DNA of 9,512 bases, taken from positions 1-9,512 of the forward strand of contig PBHT01000009.1 of assembly GCA_002720285.1 (NCBI GenBank), written 5' to 3'. Made by a program: the position numbers and the translations under genes. Shown here piece after piece: positions 1 to 6,373 of the stretch (position 1 is the stretch's first letter; each line of letters starts with the position of its first letter). The notes under the pieces were generated by a model. That model worked only from the letters and a program-made list of their open reading frames with translations, was not told where the DNA came from and made no database searches. The stretch is from Acidobacteriota bacterium (lineage in GTDB: Bacteria; Acidobacteriota; Vicinamibacteria; Vicinamibacterales; UBA823).

Positions 1-830
1 CGGATCATTATTACAGTGAAAACTCTACGGCAAACGACGTAAAGGAAAAGGGACCTTTAGTGGGCCATCCGCTCACTGGCCCTGTTCATATAAGCGGGGC
101 TAAACCAGGCGATACCTTAGCCGTCGAAATCCTTGAGGTGCGTCCTAGTCTAGGATTTGGCTGGACGGCAATACGACCCGGTCGTGGCCTGCTCCCTAAG
201 GAAGAATTCCCGAACCACTATCTCCAAATATGGGACCTGTTGGACCAAACATTGGCCCGAATGAAACAGCGAACAGATATCGCGGTCGCCATCATGCCTT
301 TTCCTGGAATTTTAGGCACCGCCTTGAAAGACTCTGGACCACACAGCACTATCCCACCGCGCGAGAACGGTGGAAACATGGACATTAAATATCTGTGCGC
401 CGGCAGCACTGTGTACCTACCCGTGTTCGTCGAAGGTGGCTTGTTCTGTGTAGGTGATGCCCATGCCGCCCAAGGTGATGGTGAAGTGTGCATCACCGCC
501 ATTGAAATGGCAGCCAAGATCACATTACGTTTTAAATTGCTGGACTCCCACCACATTTCGGAACCACAGTTAAGAGTCCATGGTTCGGTCAACAACGCAA
601 CTACCAACAGTGAGTTGTTTGCGACCACGGCGCATGGTCCAGATCTCTATGAATGTTCACAAAGAGCTGTGCGTTACATGATCGATTACCTTGTAAGTGA
701 AAAAGGGTTAAGTCGAGAAGAAGCTTATGTGTTGTGTTCGGTTTGTGTCGACCTGAAGATCAATGAAGTCGTCAGCCCACCAAACTGGCTGGTATCAGCC
801 TTTCTGCCAGAATACGTATTCGTGGATTAA
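1..830 (+). CDS. Acetamidase/formamidase family protein, 5' end cut by window
   Basis: Hydrolase of the FmdA/AmdA family, which releases ammonia from small amides such as formamide or acetamide. The frame is open from base 3 with no stop upstream of the GTG at 60, and the residues before that GTG (DHYYSEN..., GPLVGHP) join smoothly to the family motif LTGPVHISGAKPGD. The GTG is therefore internal and the true start lies before the window; about 275 residues are visible. Family hallmarks are PPRENGGNMD (bases about 355-383) followed by the CAGSTVYLPVFVEGGLF segment and GDAHAAQGDGEV (from base 456). The protein looks intact to its TAA stop. It lies 38 bases upstream of the FAD subunit gene on the same strand, so it probably heads or joins that operon. 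The family is certain; the substrate is not, since members act on diverse amides. No signal peptide can be judged because the N-terminus is missing. Confidence 0.92.
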   Translation, partial: DHYYSENSTANDVKEKGPLVGHPLTGPVHISGAKPGDTLAVEILEVRPSLGFGWTAIRPGRGLLPKEEFPNHYLQIWDLLDQTLARMKQRTDIAVAIMPFPGILGTALKDSGPHSTIPPRENGGNMDIKYLCAGSTVYLPVFVEGGLFCVGDAHAAQGDGEVCITAIEMAAKITLRFKLLDSHHISEPQLRVHGSVNNATTNSELFATTAHGPDLYECSQRAVRYMIDYLVSEKGLSREEAYVLCSVCVDLKINEVVSPPNWLVSAFLPEYVFVD

Positions 831-868
831 CCGAATGTGGCGTTCCTGACAGTCTAGGTCACCACCTT

Positions 869-1753
869 ATGCATAATTTCGATTTCAAGAAACCGTCTTC
901 TGTAACCGAACTGACAGCCATGATGACCAGCTACGGGCGCGATGCGCGATTGCTCGCAGGTGGCACAGACCTCATTGTGGGTATGCGGTCAGGTAATTTG
1001 CGTCCGGCAGTCGTTATTGACGCTAAGAAGATTCCCACAATGGTCGAGATACAACTCGAGAAGGATGGACTCACCCTTGGTGCCGCAACCTCCTGTCGAC
1101 GTATTTGGGAGAACCGCCAGGTCGCGGATATTTACCCTGCTCTCATTGACTCAGCAAGCCTGATCGGCGGCACATCCATTCAGGGACGTGCCTCAATTGG
1201 CGGTAATTTGTGTAACGCATCACCAAGTGCCGACAGCGTCCCTACGCTTATCGTAATGCGAGCTGTTGCTACAATCGTGAGCTCACGAGGCACACGAACA
1301 CTTCCAGTGAAAGATTTTTGTCTAGGTCCTCGTAAAAATGTGCTTGCAGACGATGAACTGCTTCTACAATTACACTTCCCTCCTCCACCTAAACACAGTG
1401 GCGGAGCCTTCAACCGTTTCATTCCGCGTAATGAGATGGATATAGCGGTAGTCAATGCCGCTGCCGAAGTTGAATTAGACTCCAGTCATACCAGATTCGT
1501 CGACGTGAGAATTGCCATTGGTGCTGTAGCCCCTACGCCGCTCTTCGTGAGCGAAGCTGGTAATGCCATTAAAAATAAGCCTGTCAATCGGAAGACGATC
1601 GACCATGCTGGAGATGTTGCCATGGCTTGCGCGAAACCCATTAGTGACCTGCGCGGCACAGCGGACCAGCGCAGAGACTTGACGCGAATTATGACAATAC
1701 GTGCCCTTGAAAGGGCTGTACGCAGGGCTGGTGGGACGGTTACTGATGACTGA
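869..1753 (+). CDS. Xanthine dehydrogenase-family FAD-binding (medium) subunit
   Basis: Medium subunit of a three-gene molybdenum hydroxylase. It binds FAD and passes electrons from the iron-sulfur subunit to the final acceptor (NAD+, oxygen or a carrier). At 294 residues it has normal length for the CoxM/XdhB-like family. The first FAD pyrophosphate-binding loop is LLAGGTDLIVGM (residues 28-39) and the second is ASIGGNLCNASPSAD (108-122). The C-terminal FAD-subunit domain begins near residue 180 with FNRFIPRNEMDIAVVNAA and ends with the usual DLRGTADQRR pattern (260-269). The ATG start is preceded by an AGGT at 856-859, ten bases away. Its 3' end overlaps the next gene by 8 bases. The subunit is probably cytoplasmic, as no signal peptide is visible. 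The role is clear; the electron acceptor cannot be read from the sequence. Confidence 0.95.
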   Translation: MHNFDFKKPSSVTELTAMMTSYGRDARLLAGGTDLIVGMRSGNLRPAVVIDAKKIPTMVEIQLEKDGLTLGAATSCRRIWENRQVADIYPALIDSASLIGGTSIQGRASIGGNLCNASPSADSVPTLIVMRAVATIVSSRGTRTLPVKDFCLGPRKNVLADDELLLQLHFPPPPKHSGGAFNRFIPRNEMDIAVVNAAAEVELDSSHTRFVDVRIAIGAVAPTPLFVSEAGNAIKNKPVNRKTIDHAGDVAMACAKPISDLRGTADQRRDLTRIMTIRALERAVRRAGGTVTDD

Positions 1754-2231
1754 CTACACCACACGGATTACCACTGTCATTAATGGTCAAGAAGAAACAT
1801 TCTTCTGTGAACCTCGAGAAAGCTTGCTTGAAATATTGCGAGATAGGTTGCAATTAACTGGCACCAAAGAAGGCTGTAATGACGGTAACTGTGGCGCTTG
1901 CACAGTCATTCTGGATGGTGTGTCCGTCAATTCATGCTGCGTGCTTGGAGTTGAAGCAGAAAATGCATCCATCGAAACCATTGAAGGTCTTGCTGATGGA
2001 GACATGCTCCATCCTCTACAGCAGGCGTTCATCCGAGAAACCGCCTTGCAATGCGGCTACTGCACGCCAGGGCTCCTCATGGCAGCCAAAGACTTACTGG
2101 CACACGAACCTCTTCCATCGAACGAAAGAATTCGACTTTGGTTGGCCAACAATCTGTGTCGATGCACTGGATATACCAGGATTATTAAAGCTGTTGCTCA
2201 AGCTGCGAAAGAGCTCCACCAGAAGCCATGA
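1746..2231 (+). CDS. Xanthine dehydrogenase-family [2Fe-2S] small subunit
   Basis: Small subunit carrying two [2Fe-2S] clusters that relay electrons from the molybdenum centre to FAD. The N-terminal plant-ferredoxin-type domain has ligands Cys44, Cys49, Cys52 and Cys64 (spacing C-x4-C-x2-C-x11-C). The C-terminal helical domain has Cys103, Cys106, Cys138 and Cys140 in QCGYCTPG and NNLCRCTGY. All eight ligands are present. I place the start at the ATG at 1746, giving 161 residues, because the family begins just before the first beta strand (TRITTVINGQ) and a GGGA lies 9 bases upstream (1733-1736). A GTG at 1701 in the same frame would add 15 residues inside the previous gene and is unlikely. 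The gene overlaps the FAD subunit by 8 bases and the large subunit by 4, which suggests coupled translation and balanced complex assembly. Confidence 0.96.
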   Translation: MTDYTTRITTVINGQEETFFCEPRESLLEILRDRLQLTGTKEGCNDGNCGACTVILDGVSVNSCCVLGVEAENASIETIEGLADGDMLHPLQQAFIRETALQCGYCTPGLLMAAKDLLAHEPLPSNERIRLWLANNLCRCTGYTRIIKAVAQAAKELHQKP

Positions 2232-4507
2232 AACACGCTGAGGGTCAGGTTGATTTCAAGGTGATTGGTACGACACCCGAACGACCTGATGGCATCGAAA
2301 AAGTCACCGGTCGTGCACGTTTTGCTGATGACATCCATTTACCAAGAATGTTATTTGGCAAGATTTTGCGAAGCCCTCATGCCCACGCCATCATTAAAGA
2401 TATTGATACTAGTAAAGCGCGCGCCTTGCCAGGCGTTCACGGTGTCTTGACCGGTGGAGACTTTCCACAACTTGAATCCACGGTCATTCCTCATGGTGGT
2501 GCCAGTACAATCGACATCAGAGACCTTGCTGAAAACTGTATCGCGCGTGACAAGACTCTCTATGATGGTCATGCAGTGGCAGCAGCTGTCGCCGACAACT
2601 ACCACATTGCGGAACAGGCCCTGGAACTGATTGAGGTCGATTACGAAATACTCGAACCAGTACTAGAAATTGAAGACGCTCTGAAAGATGATGCGCCTGT
2701 TCTGCATGAAACGTTTTCGCCGGGTCGCTTCATACTGCAAACCGAAAAATCCCACAGCAATGCCGGCAGCTTTAAACTCAAGCTCGGGGATGCTGACCGT
2801 GCATTTCAAAACGCGGACCACGTTCTAGAAGAAAACTTTCAGACTCGCTGTTTACATCAGGGATATATCGAGCCTCACTCGGTCACCGTAGAATGGAGTC
2901 ACAACGACATCATGAGTGTCTGGACCAGCACTCAGGGACATTTTGCCATTCGTGAACAGTTGGCGTTTATCTTGGGACATCCCTTGAACAAAGTGAAAGT
3001 GACCCCGATGGAAATCGGCGGCGGCTTTGGAGGCAAGGACCAAGTCTACATTGAACCCATTGCTGCGATGTTTGCTAAAAAAACCGGACGGCCGGTCAAA
3101 ATAGCGATGTCTCGTGCTGACATGTTACGTGGCACGGGTCCGAGCCCAGGTGCAGACATTCGGGTCAAGCTTGCTGCCAAGAAGGATGGAACTTTGCTCG
3201 GAGCGGACCTCACTCTCGCCTATGAAGCGGGTGCCTATCCAGGTGGACCTGTTACCTCCGCCGCGCTGCAAGCCACAGCCCGATACAACATACCAGACCA
3301 ACAAATACTGGGCCATGATGTGCTTCTGAATAAACCAAAAATGAAACAGTACCGAGCACCAGGTGGTCTGCCGGTTAACTTTGCGATGGAATCAATGCTA
3401 GATATTCTGGCGCGTAAACTGGAACTTGACCCACTGGAATTACGACTCACAAATGCCATGGTGACGGGCGACCGCATGATCACGGGAATCCCTTGCCAGA
3501 AAATTGGCGGAAAAGAATTACTAAAAGCCGTCCAAACACATCCACACTTTACCTCGCCTCTTACAGGTAGGAATCCTGGACGGGGTCTCGCGTACGCAAT
3601 GTGGTTTGGCGCTGGCATGACGTCTAGTGCCGTGCTTACGGCTAACCCTGATGGTAGCGTCAAGCTTTCCGTCGGCACTCCGGATCTTAGCGGCACACGA
3701 ATGACACTGGCCATGCAAGCGGCGGAGACCCTTGGCATACCGGTATCTTCTATCTCCGTGTCCATACCTGATACCGACTCCATCGCATTTTCTTTTATGG
3801 CTGTTGGTAGCCGAACCACACACTCTACTGGTCTTGCCGTCTACGAGGCGGCCCAGCAATTACTGAGGCAGATGACGGAACGAGCAGCTCTCTACTGGGA
3901 TGTTGATGAAACTGACGTGACATTCTCTGACGGAGTGTTTAACCATCAGAAAGATTCCACCTTAACGCTTACATTCACAGAGATGGCTCATCTACTCGAA
4001 AAGCTTGGTGGACCCATCACCGTGCAATCCAGTGTGACACCAAAATCCAATGGGGCGCAGTTGACTGCCCACCTCGTCGATATCGATGTGGATACTGAGA
4101 CTGGAAAAATTGAAATACAACGCTACACGGCTTTTCAGGACGTCGGCAAGGCCATTCATCCAGATTATGTGTCTGGCCAAATGCAAGGCGGTGTAGCCCA
4201 AGGAGTTGGCTGGGCTTTAAGTGAAGCCTACCAGTACGATGAAGCAGGACACCTCTTGAACACTACGCTCTTGGATTACCGAATGCCCACGTCCCTAGAC
4301 CTGCCGGACATCGAGACCGTAATATTAGAGACGCCCAACCCGAACCATCCTTTTGGTGTTCGCGGTGTCGGAGAATCTTCCATCATGCCACCAGCTGGTG
4401 CTCTTGCAAACGCTCTGTATGACGCCGTCGGAATCCGAATGACAGCCTTACCCATGACGCCCGGGGCCGTCTTGCAAAAGTTAAAGAAGAAACAGCGCGG
4501 ATCATGA
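2228..4507 (+). CDS. Xanthine dehydrogenase-family molybdopterin-binding large subunit
   Basis: Catalytic subunit, 759 residues, of usual family length. It hydroxylates a carbon of its substrate with oxygen from water at a molybdopterin cofactor. The a/b hammerhead domain spans about residues 20-140 (start RPDGIEKVTGRARFADDI). The molybdopterin-binding domains follow, with TSTQGHF (Gln236), GGGFGGKD (264-271), QYRAPGG (374-380) and QMQGGVAQGVGW near the C-terminus. Glu716 in GVRGVGESS matches the catalytic base glutamate of xanthine dehydrogenase. The Asp after GGGFGGK stands where bovine xanthine dehydrogenase has Glu, and YRAPGG replaces the FRGFGG loop that clamps purines, so xanthine is an unlikely substrate. 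The CO dehydrogenase loop with the copper-binding Cys (AYRCSFR) is absent. The start ATG shares an ATGA with the preceding stop. No Tat signal is visible, so a cytoplasmic enzyme is likely. The substrate remains unassigned. Confidence 0.95.
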   Translation: MKHAEGQVDFKVIGTTPERPDGIEKVTGRARFADDIHLPRMLFGKILRSPHAHAIIKDIDTSKARALPGVHGVLTGGDFPQLESTVIPHGGASTIDIRDLAENCIARDKTLYDGHAVAAAVADNYHIAEQALELIEVDYEILEPVLEIEDALKDDAPVLHETFSPGRFILQTEKSHSNAGSFKLKLGDADRAFQNADHVLEENFQTRCLHQGYIEPHSVTVEWSHNDIMSVWTSTQGHFAIREQLAFILGHPLNKVKVTPMEIGGGFGGKDQVYIEPIAAMFAKKTGRPVKIAMSRADMLRGTGPSPGADIRVKLAAKKDGTLLGADLTLAYEAGAYPGGPVTSAALQATARYNIPDQQILGHDVLLNKPKMKQYRAPGGLPVNFAMESMLDILARKLELDPLELRLTNAMVTGDRMITGIPCQKIGGKELLKAVQTHPHFTSPLTGRNPGRGLAYAMWFGAGMTSSAVLTANPDGSVKLSVGTPDLSGTRMTLAMQAAETLGIPVSSISVSIPDTDSIAFSFMAVGSRTTHSTGLAVYEAAQQLLRQMTERAALYWDVDETDVTFSDGVFNHQKDSTLTLTFTEMAHLLEKLGGPITVQSSVTPKSNGAQLTAHLVDIDVDTETGKIEIQRYTAFQDVGKAIHPDYVSGQMQGGVAQGVGWALSEAYQYDEAGHLLNTTLLDYRMPTSLDLPDIETVILETPNPNHPFGVRGVGESSIMPPAGALANALYDAVGIRMTALPMTPGAVLQKLKKKQRGS

Positions 4508-4767
4508 ATCGGATCTGGATACCAGCTCACCTACAGCATTTCACCAATGGCAGCGAACGAGTTGAAATCTCAGGCTCCAACATCCGCCAGGTAATTCGAG
4601 CATTAGACAATAAATACCCTGGCCTCGGGGAGCAGTTACGTGAAGGAGATATGCTCACCCCTGGAATGACCGTTGCCATCAACGGTTCGGTTGACCATCT
4701 TGGTCTTTACGCCACTCTTGACGAAGACAGTGAAATACACTTTATTCCCGCCATTGAAGGCGGGTAG
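4504..4767 (+). CDS. MoaD/ThiS-family small sulfur-carrier-like protein
   Basis: An 87-residue beta-grasp protein ending in IHFIPAIEGG. The C-terminal Gly86-Gly87 is the hallmark of ubiquitin-like sulfur carriers, which are adenylated and thiocarboxylated there by MoeB/ThiF-type E1 enzymes. The N-terminal strand (RIWIPAHLQHFT), the IRQVIRALDNKYPGL helix and the VAINGSVDHLGLYATLDE stretch match the MoaD layout, where molybdopterin synthase uses the carrier to deliver the dithiolene sulfur. It starts in an ATGA overlap with the molybdenum subunit stop, so it is translated with the hydroxylase. No partner MoaE or E1 gene is visible. It could be a dedicated MoaD for this enzyme's cofactor, a carrier for inserting its terminal sulfur, or a carrier with another target. 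ThiS is less likely because of the neighbours and its length. The fold call is strong and the specific role is inferred. Confidence 0.85.
   Translation: MNRIWIPAHLQHFTNGSERVEISGSNIRQVIRALDNKYPGLGEQLREGDMLTPGMTVAINGSVDHLGLYATLDEDSEIHFIPAIEGG
4747..4764 (+). terminator. GC-rich perfect hairpin at the operon's 3' end, possible terminator or RNA 3' stabiliser
   Basis: CCCGCC, a 6-base loop, then GGCGGG form a perfect 6-bp stem over the last codons of the MoaD-like gene, ending right before its TAG stop. No T tract follows on either strand, so this is not a standard intrinsic terminator. Part of the pattern comes from the codons for Pro-Ala and Gly-Gly. Confidence 0.25.
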
Positions 4768-4784
4768 AGGCGGAGCTGTAATCC

Positions 4785-6107
4785 TTAAGCAAAGTAATCA
4801 GAGAGATTCAGCGTGTCTTCCCCTGGAGTGCTGGTCCGTCGGAACTCATCGAGCCTGCCATAGGGTGCAGTAGCATCAATCCCGATTCGCCCCCTGTGCA
4901 GGTTGTCCTCAGGGTATTCATATCCCCCCGGTATGTTGTCAATCAACATGGTGCGCTTATCGACCGGGCCACGCGCCAAAAAGGCCCACCACACATCGTT
5001 GAGATTATTAATGTCGATATCACTGTCTACCACCATGCAGGCAAAATTGTAATGAGGATTTGTCGCGAACACCTTAAGCATGACGTGCTGCGGATGGCCT
5101 TCATACTGTTTGTCGATCTTCACAATGGTGCAGTACAGCGTGGTGTTACAGGCAACATCAATGATCCCTGGAAGCTCTCCAATTAGGTTCCGGTATACCC
5201 GAGTTGCATAAGTCGCGTAGATCGCCGTGAGGTCATCTCTTGAACCGCATAATAATCCCTGAAAATATGACCCTGTGCGCCAACTGACTGCCGCAATATC
5301 AGCGACATAACCTCTGTTCTCTTTACAGTAATAACCCATGAACTCGCCAAATGGGGCTTCCGGTCGGCGCTCGTCAGGACGGATCCGTGCTTCGATAACG
5401 ATTCCGGTGTCCGCTGGAATCAATAAATCCAGCTCTTCACACTGACGCATCGGTAAAGCGCCCCCATTCAGCTGAGCCGCAATTTTCAGTTCATCCTGGT
5501 CAAGAGAGATCGAGGTGCATGCCGCCATGAATACGGCCGGCGAGACACCGATTAACCAAGCCATTTCCAATGGTTTATTCATGGCTGCTGCTTTCGCGTG
5601 ATACTTGGCAAGATCCTGCACCACATCTATGCAACAACGCATTTCCTTATCATCAATCATCATCGCCCGACTAAAAGCTAGATTGGGCACGCCAGTTTCA
5701 GGGTCCTTAGCAATTGCAACACCGGCAGTGATATAAGGTCCCGCGTCCTTCTCGCGCCAGACTATTTGCGGCAAATCTGAAAGTTGGCCCTTCTGAAGTT
5801 CCCCGGACATATCCACAACTGTCGGATAATCATCACCCAGTAACATCGCGTCGTTAATCGTTTCGGCCCAGTGTTCACAAAACCCTCTCTCACCGGCACC
5901 AACCATTTCTTTCAGGCGCGACCTACTACCGTAAAGATTGCATACCACCGGAAACTCGGTTCCCTGGACCCGCTTAAACAAAATGGGAAGCGCACTTTCC
6001 TTTTGAGATCTAGCAACAACTGCTGCTAGCTCGTGTTTAGGGTTGACCTCACGGTCAACGATGCGCATTTCATTGCGGTCTAACAGTTTGGATATATATT
6101 CCTGCAT
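4785..6107 (-). CDS. UbiD-family (prFMN-dependent) decarboxylase
   Basis: UbiD-family enzymes reversibly decarboxylate aromatic, heteroaromatic or unsaturated acids with prenylated FMN made by a UbiX partner. The 440-residue protein has family-typical length. The catalytic Arg-Glu-Glu set is visible as Arg147 in NLAFSR and Glu250/Glu255 in PEAPFGEFMGYY, with the same five-residue Glu spacing as fungal Fdc1. Asn142 and Glu206 (DQDELKIAAQL) fit the metal and phosphate site; the third ligand, a His in characterised members, is unclear here (His170 is the nearest candidate). GPVDKRTMLIDN and IGIDATAPYGR near the C-terminus are also typical. The ATG is supported by an AAGG (minus strand of 6115-6118) seven bases upstream. 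It converges on the amidase-hydroxylase operon with a 17-base gap and is divergent from the membrane protein. No ubiX gene lies in the window. The substrate cannot be told from the sequence. Confidence 0.93.
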   Translation of the reverse strand: MQEYISKLLDRNEMRIVDREVNPKHELAAVVARSQKESALPILFKRVQGTEFPVVCNLYGSRSRLKEMVGAGERGFCEHWAETINDAMLLGDDYPTVVDMSGELQKGQLSDLPQIVWREKDAGPYITAGVAIAKDPETGVPNLAFSRAMMIDDKEMRCCIDVVQDLAKYHAKAAAMNKPLEMAWLIGVSPAVFMAACTSISLDQDELKIAAQLNGGALPMRQCEELDLLIPADTGIVIEARIRPDERRPEAPFGEFMGYYCKENRGYVADIAAVSWRTGSYFQGLLCGSRDDLTAIYATYATRVYRNLIGELPGIIDVACNTTLYCTIVKIDKQYEGHPQHVMLKVFATNPHYNFACMVVDSDIDINNLNDVWWAFLARGPVDKRTMLIDNIPGGYEYPEDNLHRGRIGIDATAPYGRLDEFRRTSTPGEDTLNLSDYFA

Positions 6108-6114
6108 ATCTCAG

Positions 6115-6118
6115 CCTT
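6115..6118 (-). promoter_or_regulatory. Ribosome binding site of the UbiD-family gene
   Basis: AAGG on the minus strand, seven bases before the ATG at 6107. It supports that start. Confidence 0.55.
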
Positions 6119-6284
6119 ACCCATCCAAGGATAATTCACACATCCAAAATTCTACCATTTGCAGTCCATTAATTGAGTTCAGAACATGACCTAGATGCAG
6201 GGCCCTTGTACGCCAAGTATCGATAAAACATTAACAATCAATAAAACACAAACATTAGCCCACAAAAATAAGATACCTTGTTGA

Positions 6285-6297
6285 CTATTAATAATAG
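6285..6297. repeat. Perfect inverted repeat, possible operator
   Basis: CTATTA-A-TAATAG is a perfect 6-1-6 inverted repeat in the divergent intergenic region, 77 bases before the membrane protein start. Its position would suit a dimeric regulator. It is short and AT-rich, so chance is possible, and no regulator gene is in the window. Confidence 0.3.
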
Positions 6298-6373
6298 AGA
6301 CCTGCAGCGAAACACATAATCTGGGTGCAGTAAGCATGGTTCTTATAAATTTTTTCTTGAGAAGACCAAGGAT

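Larger units (their letters stand above)
6108..6373. promoter_or_regulatory. AT-rich divergent intergenic region
   Basis: This gap separates two divergent genes, so it should carry a promoter for each. I see no convincing -35/-10 pair: TTGACT (6281-6286) and CATAAT (6315-6320) are 28 bases apart, which is too far, and TATAAA (6344-6349) has no matching -35. It holds a perfect odd palindrome (6285-6297), an 8-base palindrome AGGGCCCT (6199-6206) and a twice-occurring ATAAAACA (6223, 6241). No small ORF or RNA gene was recognised. Confidence 0.5.

Noticed and set aside
60..62. GTG as the start of the amidase gene
   Set aside because: The frame is open to the window edge and the residues upstream continue the family sequence, so this codon is internal.
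218..628. 136-codon minus-strand ORF inside the amidase gene
   Set aside because: It is antisense to a strong coding frame and its product has no family features.
1701..1745. GTG at 1701 as the start of the [2Fe-2S] subunit
   Set aside because: It adds 15 residues not expected in the family and lies deep in the previous gene; the ATG at 1746 fits the family N-terminus and has a better-placed purine-rich site.
3235..3819. 194-codon minus-strand ORF inside the molybdopterin subunit gene
   Set aside because: It is fully antisense to a strongly supported gene, with no recognisable domain or ribosome site.
2228..4507. CO dehydrogenase large subunit (CoxL)
   Set aside because: The copper-binding Cys loop AYRCSFR is absent; the loop here is YRAPGG.
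6223..6257. Repeated ATAAAACA and AAACATTA words as regulatory iterons
   Set aside because: Only two copies of each at different spacings in an A-rich stretch, which chance explains.
6281..6320. TTGACT and CATAAT as a sigma-70 promoter
   Set aside because: The spacer is 28 bases, far from the usual 16-18.
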